Shown: positions 1 to 8,400 of the stretch, one piece after another | Numbering within the stretch: the first letter of the stretch is position 1 | How the letters are laid out: every line of letters begins with the position of its first letter | The notes under the pieces: model-generated | Databases searched by the model: none | The model's input: only the letters and a program-made list of their open reading frames with translations | What the model was told of the DNA's origin: nothing | Assembly: GCA_964420035.1 (NCBI GenBank) | Contig: CAYQQR010000067.1 | Span: 1 to 12,748, forward strand | Origin: CAYQQR01 sp964420035 | GTDB taxonomy: Bacteria > Bacteroidota > Bacteroidia > Bacteroidales > SM23-62 | DNA length: 12,748 bases | Direction of reading: 5' to 3' | Position numbers and translations under genes: made by a program

Positions 1-14
1 GACTAACAATTGAT

Positions 15-55
15 TATATTTATACCGAAATCATAACCCGGAAACTCGGGCTAGG
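15..55 (-). repeat. Dispersed two-block element, left copy
   Basis: The core at 33-55 is identical over 23 bases to the reverse complement of 12694-12716. A second block, TATATTTATACC at 15-26, recurs in the right copy with one T deleted. Read on the minus strand the core contains TAGCCCG, a six-base loop and CGGGTTA, a 7-bp stem with one G-U pair. On the plus strand the same stem carries an A-C mismatch, so any RNA hairpin would form on the leftward transcript, about 100 bases past the clpB stop. There is no T-tract after the stem, so it does not look like an intrinsic terminator. The repetition is seen directly; the function is unknown. Confidence 0.6.
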
Positions 56-154
56 GTATTTGCCGTGATTAACAGAGAGAAAGATTATGTTATGCTAGAT
101 ACATGGACCCGTTGAATTAATATCGTAAATATTTGTTTTTATCTTAGAATACCG

Positions 155-2779
155 TCAGGCAGGCTGAATCCTGAATTCTGAATTCAATTCCTGCCTCCTG
201 AAGATCAAATCCTCTCCTTCTACATCCACCACAATCTGCTGATCGGGGGAGACTTCCCCGGCGATGATCCTTTTTGATAATTCATTCATAATGTTACGCT
301 GTATCACTCTTTTTACCGGTCTTGCACCATAAAGGGGATCGTAGCCGGCACGGGTCAGCCAGTCCAGTGCGCTCTCGCTGAGCTTCAACTGCACCCGGCT
401 GTCTTTCAGCAATTTCTGCATCTGGTTGAATTGCAGTTGTACGATCTGTTTGATGTCCTCCCGGTTCAGGGGCCGGAAAACAATGATCTCATCAATGCGG
501 TTGAGCAGTTCGGGGCGCAGGCTTTGGCGCAAGACTTCCATGACCCGCGAACGGGTCTGTTGATAGATCTCCTCCGCATTTTCGGGCGTCATTTGTTCCA
601 TTTTTTCCTGAATCAGTCCCGATCCAAGGTTGGAGGTCATGATAACGATGGTATTCTTGAAATTTACCACCCGCCCCTTGTTGTCGGTTAAGCGTCCGTC
701 ATCCAGGATCTGGAGCAGGATGTTGAAGACATCCGGGTGTGCCTTTTCGATCTCATCGAGCAGGATCACGGAATAGGGTTTCCTCCTTACCGCTTCGGTC
801 AACTGTCCGCCTTCTTCGTAACCCACATAGCCGGGAGGTGCACCAATGAGCCGCGAGACAGAATGCCGCTCCTGGTACTCGGACATGTCGATGCGGGACA
901 TCATATTTTCATCGTTGAAAAGGAATTCGGCCAGGGCACGTGCCAGTTCGGTCTTGCCCACCCCGGTGGAACCCAGGAAGATGAAGGAACCGATGGGGCG
1001 CTTGACATCCTGGAGCCCGGCCCGGCTCCTTCTTACGGCATCGCTGACCGCCTGGATGGCTTCATCCTGCCCCACCACGCGTTTATGCAATTCTTTTTCC
1101 AGGTTGATCAATTTCTGACGTTCGCTTTCCATTATTTTGGAAACCGGTATTCCGGTCCAGCGCGACACGATCCCGGCTATATCCTCGTACTCGACCTCCT
1201 CCTTGATCAGTGCCGTGTCTTTCTGGATCTCCTGAAGTTTGGATTGCAGGTTTTGGATCCTTTCCTCCGCTTCCCGGATCTTACCATAGCGAAGTTCGGC
1301 GACCTTACCGTAATCACCTTCCCGTTCGGCCTTTTCGGCTTCAAACTTGTTTTGTTCGATATCCGATTTGGCCTGTTGTATCTGCTCAATGATATTTTTC
1401 TCCGACTGCCAGCGGGCCCTGAGGTTGTTCCGTTCATCGTTCAGGTTGGCCAGGTCTTTTTCTATCTTTTTCAGACGGTTCGAATCGCCTTCCCGCTTGA
1501 GTGCTTCCCGCTCGATCTCCAATTGCATGATCCTCCGTTCAACTTCATCGATCTCCTGGGGAAGGGAGTCCATTTCGATCCTGAGCTTTGACGCTGCCTC
1601 GTCGATCAGGTCGATGGCCTTATCCGGCAGGAAGCGATCGGAAATATACCGGTGAGAGAGTTCAACGGCGGCCACGATAGCCTCATCGCGGATCCTAACC
1701 TTATGGTGTCCCTCGTATCGTTCTTTCAGACCTCTTAAGATGGAAACAGCACTCTGTATGTCAGGCTCATCCACCATGACAACCTGGAAACGGCGCTCCA
1801 GGGCCCTATCCTTTTCAAAATATTTCTGGTACTCATTCAGGGTAGTGGCTCCTATGGCCCTTAGCTCGCCCCGTGAAAGGGCAGGTTTCAGTATGTTGGC
1901 GGCATCCATGGCTCCCTCCGATTTCCCGGCACCAACAAGGGTGTGGATCTCGTCGATGAACAGGACGATCTCACCTTCTGAACCAACCACTTCTTTAACA
2001 ACGGCCTTGAGGCGTTCCTCAAACTCACCCTTGTACTTGGCCCCGGCGATCAGGGCTCCCATATCCAATGAATATACCTGTTTGCTCTTGAGATTCTCAG
2101 GGACATCTCCTTTGACGATACGGTGTGCCAATCCTTCCGCGATGGCCGTTTTGCCAACGCCCGCTTCCCCTATGAGAATGGGATTGTTCTTGGTCCGGCG
2201 GGACAGGATCTGCAGGATCCTCCTGATCTCATCGTCCCGGCCAATGACCGGATCAAGCTTTCCGGTACGGGCCATCTCATTGAGATGAATGGCAAATCGA
2301 TTTAAGGCATTGTAGGTATCCTCGGCAGTCTGGCTGTTCACCTTCGATCCTTTTCTAAGCTCCTCTATGGCAGCCCTCAGTTCCTTTTCAGTCAAACCCT
2401 GGTCCTTCAGCATGCGGGATACCGTATCCCCTGCCTGCAGTATTCCCATATAGATATGTTCCAGGGAAACATACTGGTCTCCCATATCCCTGGAAAATGC
2501 CAGGGCTTTCTGCAATGCCTTGTTCGCCTCCCTGGACAGGTAGGGCTCTCCCCCGCTTACTTTGGGATAGGACGCGATGATCCCGTCCAGGGTCTGTTTG
2601 ACCATAGCCGGGTTCAAACCGGTCTTGTTCATGATAAAGGAATAAATGCTCTCTTCCGTTGTTGCCAGGGCCTTCAGAAGATGACCGTTTTCAACGGCCT
2701 GCTGCTCGAACCCGGTCGCTATATCGACAGCCTGTTGAACCGCTTCCTGAGCCTTTATGGTGAAATTATTCAAATTCAT
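155..2779 (-). CDS. clpB: ATP-dependent disaggregase ClpB (Hsp100)
   Basis: This encodes an 874-residue cytoplasmic AAA+ chaperone that, in its family, works with DnaK/DnaJ/GrpE as a hexamer to pull polypeptides out of aggregates. The order is a Clp N-domain with two repeats (about 1-145), NBD1 with Walker A GEAGVGKT (K210) and Walker B FIDEIHT (D276, E277), a coiled-coil M-domain rich in E/K/R (about 400-530), then NBD2 with Walker A GSTGVGKT (K609), Walker B LLDEIEK (D675, E676) and the C-terminal small domain. Length matches the family, and the M-domain separates it from ClpA and ClpC. The ATG at 2779 gives the standard opening MNLNNFTIKAQEAV. There is no Shine-Dalgarno; instead an octamer repeat abuts the start codon. 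The last residues (SEFRIQPA) are partly coded by a 7-bp tandem repeat and may be a recent tail extension. It is transcribed divergently from the aspartyl protease gene and appears monocistronic. I could not identify a heat-shock promoter. Confidence 0.98.
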   Translation of the reverse strand: MNLNNFTIKAQEAVQQAVDIATGFEQQAVENGHLLKALATTEESIYSFIMNKTGLNPAMVKQTLDGIIASYPKVSGGEPYLSREANKALQKALAFSRDMGDQYVSLEHIYMGILQAGDTVSRMLKDQGLTEKELRAAIEELRKGSKVNSQTAEDTYNALNRFAIHLNEMARTGKLDPVIGRDDEIRRILQILSRRTKNNPILIGEAGVGKTAIAEGLAHRIVKGDVPENLKSKQVYSLDMGALIAGAKYKGEFEERLKAVVKEVVGSEGEIVLFIDEIHTLVGAGKSEGAMDAANILKPALSRGELRAIGATTLNEYQKYFEKDRALERRFQVVMVDEPDIQSAVSILRGLKERYEGHHKVRIRDEAIVAAVELSHRYISDRFLPDKAIDLIDEAASKLRIEMDSLPQEIDEVERRIMQLEIEREALKREGDSNRLKKIEKDLANLNDERNNLRARWQSEKNIIEQIQQAKSDIEQNKFEAEKAEREGDYGKVAELRYGKIREAEERIQNLQSKLQEIQKDTALIKEEVEYEDIAGIVSRWTGIPVSKIMESERQKLINLEKELHKRVVGQDEAIQAVSDAVRRSRAGLQDVKRPIGSFIFLGSTGVGKTELARALAEFLFNDENMMSRIDMSEYQERHSVSRLIGAPPGYVGYEEGGQLTEAVRRKPYSVILLDEIEKAHPDVFNILLQILDDGRLTDNKGRVVNFKNTIVIMTSNLGSGLIQEKMEQMTPENAEEIYQQTRSRVMEVLRQSLRPELLNRIDEIIVFRPLNREDIKQIVQLQFNQMQKLLKDSRVQLKLSESALDWLTRAGYDPLYGARPVKRVIQRNIMNELSKRIIAGEVSPDQQIVVDVEGEDLIFRRQELNSEFRIQPA
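164..184. repeat. Three 7-bp tandem units at the clpB 3' end
   Basis: The plus strand reads CTGAATC, CTGAATT, CTGAATT. The array lies inside the clpB frame and encodes most of the final residues before the TGA at 155-157. Seven is not a multiple of three, so a gain or loss of one unit would shift the frame and change the C-terminus. The array is directly visible; any effect on the protein is inference. Confidence 0.75.
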
Positions 2780-2827
2780 ATAAGGTTTTAGTGTTTTAAG
2801 GTTTTAAGGTTTTAGTGTTCTAAGGGG
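2780..2827. repeat. Octamer tandem repeat forming the clpB leader
   Basis: Six consecutive 8-base units lie directly against the clpB start codon. On the plus strand they are ATAAGGTT, TTAGTGTT, TTAAGGTT, TTAAGGTT, TTAGTGTT and CTAAGGGG. On the clpB strand the units read AACCTTAA or AACACTAA, so the ribosome-binding region is made of repeat. The array shares no obvious unit with the heptamer at the other end of the gene. Copy-number change would alter spacing and leader length, but no variation can be seen from one sequence. Confidence 0.8.
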
Positions 2828-2942
2828 TTCAAAACTCTTGCCAACAGATAAATGGAGGTTTTTCGCAAACAATATGGCATTGAAATTGTACAATTTAGTG
2901 TCATATTGACAGCAGATTTGGTCTGATTGTTTATCTTGGAAT

Positions 2943-2948
2943 AGGAGG
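2943..2948 (+). promoter_or_regulatory. Shine-Dalgarno-like AGGAGG of the aspartyl protease gene
   Basis: AGGAGG ends 12 bases before the ATG at 2961. The spacing is on the long side, but it is the only strong Shine-Dalgarno match before a gene start here and it supports 2961 as the start. Most other genes in the window have A/T-rich leaders without one, as is usual in Bacteroidota. Confidence 0.45.
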
Positions 2949-2960
2949 ACTGTTATTCTG

Positions 2961-4247
2961 ATGAGCAAATGCAAAACAATCGTATCGGTTTTAATGGTAA
3001 CCGTCCTGTCCCTGGGATGGTGCCTGGAAACCTTTGCCCAGAAGGATAAAATACCTATCGGAGCGGAACAATCCAAGGAACTCTTCTTCCGTGACAGGAA
3101 CAGGGATTACATGGAACTTCCCTATAAAATGATCAATAACCTGCTGATCATCAAGGTCAGCATCAATGATTCCGACACCCTTAACTTCATCCTGGATACC
3201 GGTCTGAACACCTCCATCATCAGTGAACTACCCCCGGATGAAGAATTTTCCTTTAAGACCTCCAGGGAGATCGAACTTCAGGGATATGGTCAGGGAGAAA
3301 CCTTGAAAGCCATCCATACCTTCGGGAACAGAATTGAGATCGGCGATATCGTCGGGGTAAACCAGGATTTTTTCATCCTCAGTAAAAACGACCTGATGCT
3401 TTCACAAAGGCTGGGTTACAGGGTTCATGGAATCCTGGCCTTCAATATTTTCAGGGAGTTCATGGTCGGGATCGATTACGATAGTGAAGAACTGATCTTC
3501 TATGATCCCTATTATTTCGATTACGACAAACACGCCAGGCGTTTTCATTCTGTACCTTTGCTCCTGTCGAATTACAAGCCCTACACCAACATTCAGGTGA
3601 GCAGACCGAACGGAAAACCGGTCAAGGTCAAATTGCTCATCGACACCGGAGCCAGTCATGCCCTATGGCTGGATCCGGAATCAATTCCGGGTGCCATTAT
3701 TCCTGAAAAAACCATCTCTTCCCTTCTGGGTACCGGCTTGAGTGGAAATGTGTATGGAAAACTGGGCCGTCTTCCGGAAGCCAGGATCGGTCCCTACAGG
3801 CTTAAAGACCCCATCGTATCTTTTCCCGATTCCCTTTCCAGGGAAAGTTCAGCGGGCCTGGACGACAGGAACGGTGCCCTGGGGGGTGAGTTCCTCAAAA
3901 GATTCGACCTGATCATTGACTATCCGAACCATAGAATTTCCATCAGGAGAAACAGCAATTTCAGAAACGATTTCAGCTACAATATGACCGGTATAGAGAT
4001 CATCGCACCTTATCCCGGTCTGCCGGTCTTCTTCATTTCCGAGATCCGGGAGAATTCCCCTGCCGACCAGGCCGGTCTCCAAACCGGGGATCAGTTGCTT
4101 CGTCTTAACAGGACCGATATATCCCGTTACACCATGAACGAGATCTATCAAATATTTCAACGGAAACACGGTAAAAGGATCCGGATCACCGTATTGCGGG
4201 AAGGAGAAAAGATCAAGGCAAAAATAGTACTTAAAGAATACATCTAG
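2961..4247 (+). CDS. Secreted retropepsin-like aspartyl protease with C-terminal PDZ domain
   Basis: The product has 428 residues. A signal peptide (hydrophobic stretch about 6-22, probable cleavage after FAQ at 25-27) sends it to the periplasm or cell surface. Two aspartyl protease motifs follow in one chain: FILDTG (D79-T80-G81) in the first lobe and LLIDTGASHALW (D228-T229-G230) in the second. Together they could form a pseudo-dimeric active site like that of pepsin, from two retropepsin-type halves of the Asp_protease_2/gag-asp class. Residues about 355-420 form a PDZ domain (SPADQAGLQTGDQLLRLN) that would bind peptide termini or gate activity. Both catalytic DTG triplets are intact, so the enzyme is likely active; the substrate is unknown. 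The start is supported by the AGGAGG and the signal peptide. The next gene begins 66 bases downstream, so co-transcription is possible. An alternative is a non-proteolytic PDZ-containing binding protein, which the intact motifs make less likely. Confidence 0.88.
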   Translation: MSKCKTIVSVLMVTVLSLGWCLETFAQKDKIPIGAEQSKELFFRDRNRDYMELPYKMINNLLIIKVSINDSDTLNFILDTGLNTSIISELPPDEEFSFKTSREIELQGYGQGETLKAIHTFGNRIEIGDIVGVNQDFFILSKNDLMLSQRLGYRVHGILAFNIFREFMVGIDYDSEELIFYDPYYFDYDKHARRFHSVPLLLSNYKPYTNIQVSRPNGKPVKVKLLIDTGASHALWLDPESIPGAIIPEKTISSLLGTGLSGNVYGKLGRLPEARIGPYRLKDPIVSFPDSLSRESSAGLDDRNGALGGEFLKRFDLIIDYPNHRISIRRNSNFRNDFSYNMTGIEIIAPYPGLPVFFISEIRENSPADQAGLQTGDQLLRLNRTDISRYTMNEIYQIFQRKHGKRIRITVLREGEKIKAKIVLKEYI

Positions 4248-4313
4248 CCAGATTTTAAAAGCTTTTTATTTATTTTGCCTTTTTCATTGTACAAAACCAA
4301 AACCCATATCGAC

Positions 4314-4808
4314 ATGAGAGTATCCCTGATCCTGCTGTTCATCCTGTCAACGATCCTGTTTTCCTGTAAACAACAAAATTCAAAGCAAGAAAGTGCCGTC
4401 GCTGCTGATCTTCAGGAAGTGATTGCAAATCCTGCCGGTTATGTAGACCGGAATATTCAGGTTGAAGGAACCGTAACCCACGTGTGCAGGCACGGCGGCC
4501 AGAAAATGTTCATCAAGCCTGCCGGGTCGGATGAAACCGTGAAGGTTACCACCGGTAGTGACATCGCTGAATTCGAGCTGGAACTTGAGGGCAGTAAGAT
4601 CAGCGTTACGGGAATTCTAAAGGAAGGGACGGAAGAAACCCCGGGTTTGCCGGGTACCAAGAACCAGGGCACAGGTGAAGAACATGAAGAAGATACCCTG
4701 ACCCATCCCGAAGAGACCCGTGCTACTCCTGCTGTGTCGGATACCTGTGAAGCCGAAACCACAGGAATGGTTTACTGGATTGAAGCTTCAGGATTCAAGA
4801 TAAAATAA
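4314..4808 (+). CDS. Small lipoprotein with OB-fold-like domain
   Basis: The ATG at 4314 is preferred over an upstream in-frame TTG at 4275, because it places a clean lipoprotein signal at the N-terminus: MRVSLILLFILSTILFSC with the lipobox cysteine at C18. The 164-residue product would be a membrane-anchored periplasmic lipoprotein. Residues about 32-105 read like the OB-fold domain of DUF4920/tRNA-anti-like lipoproteins: L-x-E-V-I-A-N-P-x-x-Y, then I-x-V-E-G-T-V-T-x-V-C, then a final I-x-V-T-G-I-L strand. C58 and H60 sit where related proteins often carry a cysteine. A Gly/Glu/Thr-rich low-complexity linker (about 104-140) leads to a tail with C145 and the strand MVYWIEA. Function is unknown. 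It lies 24 bases before the PepSY-type gene, and the pair probably acts together. The family match is from memory and only moderately sure. Confidence 0.75.
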   Translation: MRVSLILLFILSTILFSCKQQNSKQESAVAADLQEVIANPAGYVDRNIQVEGTVTHVCRHGGQKMFIKPAGSDETVKVTTGSDIAEFELELEGSKISVTGILKEGTEETPGLPGTKNQGTGEEHEEDTLTHPEETRATPAVSDTCEAETTGMVYWIEASGFKIK

Positions 4809-4832
4809 CCCGCGAAATCTCAGCCGATAAGC

Positions 4833-5387
4833 ATGAAATGGCGTAAATGGAACCGGGCCATCCACAGGGATCTCGGTTATTTCTTTTTTGGGATGTCTGT
4901 AATTTACGGCCTTTCGGGTATCGCCCTGAATCATGTTTCCGACTGGAATCCCAGTTATAAGATCGAAAGGAAAGAGATCAGTATTTCCCCGTCAATGCTC
5001 TCCGCGGAACTTTCAGAAGCCGGGGTGCGCTCAGTCCTGCAGGCCCTTGAACCCGACCCGGGTTATAAAAGCCATTATTATCCCAATCCGGAATATATAA
5101 AGATATTTACCAGTGATGGCTCACTGACCCTGGAATTATCCACCGGCAAAGGAATTCTGGAAACCATAAGGCGCAGACCCGTATTAAGAGAAGTAAATTT
5201 CCTGCATTACAACAATCCGAAAAAACTGTGGACCTGGTTTTCCGATCTTTTTGCTGCAAGTCTGATAATCCTGGCCGTTACGGGTTTATTTATCCTGCAT
5301 GGCAAACACGGCATTACCCGGAGAGGTGCATGGCTCACCCTGGCCGGGATCATCATTCCGGTAATCCTCCTGATCCTTTATCTTTAA
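4833..5387 (+). CDS. PepSY-associated TM helix protein
   Basis: The 184-residue membrane protein has a first helix at about 16-33 after the conserved opening RKWNRAIHRDLGY. A periplasmic domain of about 100 residues follows, then two C-terminal helices at about 136-155 and 166-184. The signatures NHVSDWNP (31-40) and LHYNNPKKLWTWFSDLFA (124-141) are those of short PepSY-associated TM proteins. Relatives of this fold lie near iron or heme uptake and ferric-reductase-like genes, but nothing of that kind is visible here. Histidines H11, H34, H125, H156 and H159 lie close to the predicted membrane boundaries and could bind heme or metal; that is inference. The start is the ATG at 4833, 24 bases after the lipoprotein stop, with no strong Shine-Dalgarno. 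No peptidase activity is implied. Confidence 0.82.
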   Translation: MKWRKWNRAIHRDLGYFFFGMSVIYGLSGIALNHVSDWNPSYKIERKEISISPSMLSAELSEAGVRSVLQALEPDPGYKSHYYPNPEYIKIFTSDGSLTLELSTGKGILETIRRRPVLREVNFLHYNNPKKLWTWFSDLFAASLIILAVTGLFILHGKHGITRRGAWLTLAGIIIPVILLILYL

Positions 5388-5409
5388 ATCGAATTATGAT
5401 ATATTTTAG

Positions 5410-5446
5410 TATATTTCGGTTTCTTACTTATACCGGTTACAACCGG
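5410..5446 (+). promoter_or_regulatory. Possible promoter -7 box and palindromic site before the ABC gene
   Basis: TATATTTC at 5410-5417 matches seven of eight positions of the Bacteroidota TAnnTTTG element; no good -33 TTTG was found. Downstream lies the perfect inverted repeat CCGGTT-AC-AACCGG at 5433-5446, 38 bases before the ATG. The two-base spacer is too short for a stable RNA loop at full stem length, so a protein-binding operator is more plausible than a leader hairpin. Both assignments are weak. Confidence 0.3.
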
Positions 5447-5484
5447 ACCCAAACGTGTATAGAATAATTCCTGAACCATAAGTT

Positions 5485-8400
5485 ATGAGCGAAAAAATCC
5501 TCAAAGCCCTGATGCAGCTTTTTGCGATTATCGCAAGACCGGAAAGCAACAGGACTGATCGCCGCACCGTCGTTGAATCTTTTCTTAAGCGGCAGCTCAA
5601 CCAGGACCTGGTGAATGAGTACCTCAAAGTTTTTGACCATTTCTATAACATTCATCAGGAAAAACAAAGAGAAACCAGCAAAAGGGTCCGGGTCGTGTCT
5701 GCAAGCTCGGTAAAAGTACTGAAGATCTGTACCGCAATAAATGAAGAACTCGCCCTTCCCCAAAAGTTTATTGTCCTTATTCAACTGCTGGAATTCGTGA
5801 AATCCGATTCCGGAGAGATTTCCAGGCAAGAGATGGAATTCATCAAAACAGTTAGCGATACTTTCAATATCCAGGATGATGAATTCAAACGCATCAAGGA
5901 ATTTGTACTCTATTCCTTTACCGAGATCCCTGCCAGCAATAAGGTCATGCTTATCGATAACAAGAAGGATTTTGAGCACGAGGAAACCAAACATCTCTAT
6001 ATCGAGGGATTGCAGGGTCAGGTCAGGGTACTTCATGTTCAAAGCTCCAACCTGTATTTCATACGGTATATCGGTGAAAATGAAATGTACATGAATGGTC
6101 AGCTGCTGGCCCAGGACAAGATATCCGTCTTCAACTACGGCTCCTCACTTCGAAACCAGCAGATAAAACCCATCTATTACGGTGACATTGTATACACCTT
6201 CACGGAAGATCTGATCAAGGACCGGATTAGCTTTGAGGTAAAGAATATTGAATACCGCTTCAAGAGCGGTGCCTATGGGTTGCGGGACATGAGCTTTGCA
6301 GAAGAATCGGGTCGCCTGATCGGGATTATGGGAGCAAGCGGAGCCGGTAAGTCTACTTTGCTCAATGTCTTGAACGGATCTTCTCCCCCAACCGGCGGGG
6401 AAGTCCTTATAAACGGCATCAATATCCACAAGGAAGCGGATCAGATCGAGGGCGTCATAGGCCACGTATCCCAGGACGACCTGCTGATCGAGGAACTGAC
6501 GGTTTACCAGAACCTCTATTATAATGCCAAGCTGAGTTTTGATAATTATTCGGAAGAAGAAATTGAAAAAGTTGTTCTTAAAACGCTTGAAAATCTGGGG
6601 CTTTATGAAATCAGAAATATCCAGGTGGGCAGTCCGCTGAACAAAAAGATCAGCGGCGGACAGCGAAAACGCCTGAACATTGCCCTGGAACTAATTAGGG
6701 AACCGGCCGTGCTCTTTCTGGATGAACCCACTTCCGGACTGTCATCGAGGGATTCGGAAAACATCATGGACCTTCTCAAGGAACTCACCCTGAAGGGCAA
6801 GCTGGTATTCGTTGTCATCCACCAGCCATCATCCGAGATTTTTAAGATGTTCGACAAACTGCTGATCCTGGATACCGGCGGTTACCTGATCTATAACGGG
6901 GATCCCATCGATTCATTGATCTATTTCAAATCCAGGATGCATCACGCGAACTGGAATGAAAGCGAGTGCCATTGTTGCGGTAATGTAAATGTAGAACAAG
7001 TTTTCAATATTGTTGAATCCAATGTGCTGGACGAATACGGGAAACTGACAAAAACCCGTAAGATAACACCCAGGGAATGGAATGCTTTTTACAGGCAGTA
7101 CGCTGAAGAACACCAGGCACCGGTGGAAAAGACGAACAACATTCCCCGGATCTCGTTTAAAATACCTAACCGCCTCAAGCAGTTCTTACTTTTTGCAAAG
7201 CGGAACATACTTTCTAAAATCGCCGACACCCAGTACATGGTGATCAACTTCCTGGAAGCCCCCTTACTGGCCTTTCTGCTTAGTGGGATCATCAAATATT
7301 ATGATGTGAATGTTACCAACATTCACGGTTATACCCTCCAAGGCAATGACAATGTACCGGTGTATCTCTTTATGTCTGTGATCGTGGCGATATTTATAGG
7401 TCTTACCGTTAGTGCTGAAGAAATCATTAAAGACCGTAAGATCCTCAAGAGGGAAGCATTCCTGAACCTGAGCTGGTTGAGCTATCTTTTGTCCAAAGTG
7501 GCTGTACTGATGATCCTGTCAGCCATACAGGCCCTGGCTTTTGTTTTGGTGGGAAATTCAATTATTGAAATAAAGGGCATGTACTTTGAATTCTGGCTGG
7601 TTCTTTTCAGTGCCTGGGTATCATCCAATATCATGGGTCTGGTTATTTCCGACAGTTTCAAAACGGTCGTAACCATCTACATCCTGATCCCCTTCCTGGT
7701 GATTCCCCAAATCCTTTTATCCGGGGTCATGGTGAAATTCGAAAAACTCAATCCCGACCTCTCTTCTCCCTCAGCCATTCCCTGGTACGGTGAGATCATA
7801 ACAGCCCGCTGGGCTTATGAAGCCCTGGCTGTCTATCAGTTCAAAAACAATGAATTCGAAAAGCAGTTTTACAAGTACGATAAGGTGATGAGTGAGGCCG
7901 GATTCAGAAAGGACTACTGGACCCGGAACCTGATCAATAAAGTTGAATTCATAGACAGAAACCTGGGTGAAGAATCGGAAGAAGCTGAGATAAGAAAAAA
8001 CCTGAGGATCCTGCGGAATGAAATTGAAGAAGAACTGGTTTTCAACCCCAAGATTAACTTCAATAGACTGGACCAGTTGAACATGGAAGATATCAACCGG
8101 GATGTCCTGGCAGAAACCCGCTCGTATCTGAACCGTTCGCAGCAGTATTACATTAAATTATACAATGAAGCGAACCGCTTAAAGGATGAGAAAGTCAGTA
8201 AACTCCAGCAAACGGAAGAAGAGCGGGAAAAATTCTTCAAACTCAGAAGGGAACATACCAACGAATCACTTACCGAATTCGTTACCAATTCCAATGAGCT
8301 GGACCGTATTGTTGAATATGAAGGTGAACTGATACAAAAAATCAACCCCATCTACCAGGATCCAACACATCCCTTCCTCAAGGCACATTTCTATACACCG

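Larger units (their letters stand above)
2780..2960. other. Divergent intergenic region, clpB / aspartyl protease
   Basis: This 181-base spacer must carry the promoters of two divergent genes. Next to clpB it is filled by the octamer repeat. On the plus side TATCTTGG at 2932-2939 resembles the Bacteroidota -7 element TAnnTTTG, but it would leave a leader of only about 15 bases, and the TTG at 2906-2908 is spaced a little too far upstream. I consider this a poor match. No clear promoter was found on the clpB strand and no RNA structure was recognised. Confidence 0.4.

Noticed and set aside
33..55. The left dispersed core as the clpB terminator
   Set aside because: The hairpin is not followed by a T-tract and the same sequence occurs upstream, not downstream, of the S41 gene.
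737..1591. A 284-residue open frame on the plus strand opposite clpB
   Set aside because: It runs antisense through the ClpB NBD2 and M-domain codons, has no family signature and a Phe/Leu/Asp-rich composition typical of a shadow frame.
2804..3076. A 90-residue minus-strand frame upstream of clpB
   Set aside because: It overlaps the signal-peptide codons of the aspartyl protease and the clpB octamer repeat, and its composition is not protein-like.
4275..4313. Upstream TTG start for the lipoprotein
   Set aside because: It would add 13 residues (MPFSLYKTKTHID) before a complete lipoprotein signal; the ATG at 4314 fits better.
5437..6042. A 201-residue minus-strand open frame opposite the start of the ABC gene
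   Set aside because: It overlaps a well-supported coding region and has no recognisable motif or leader.
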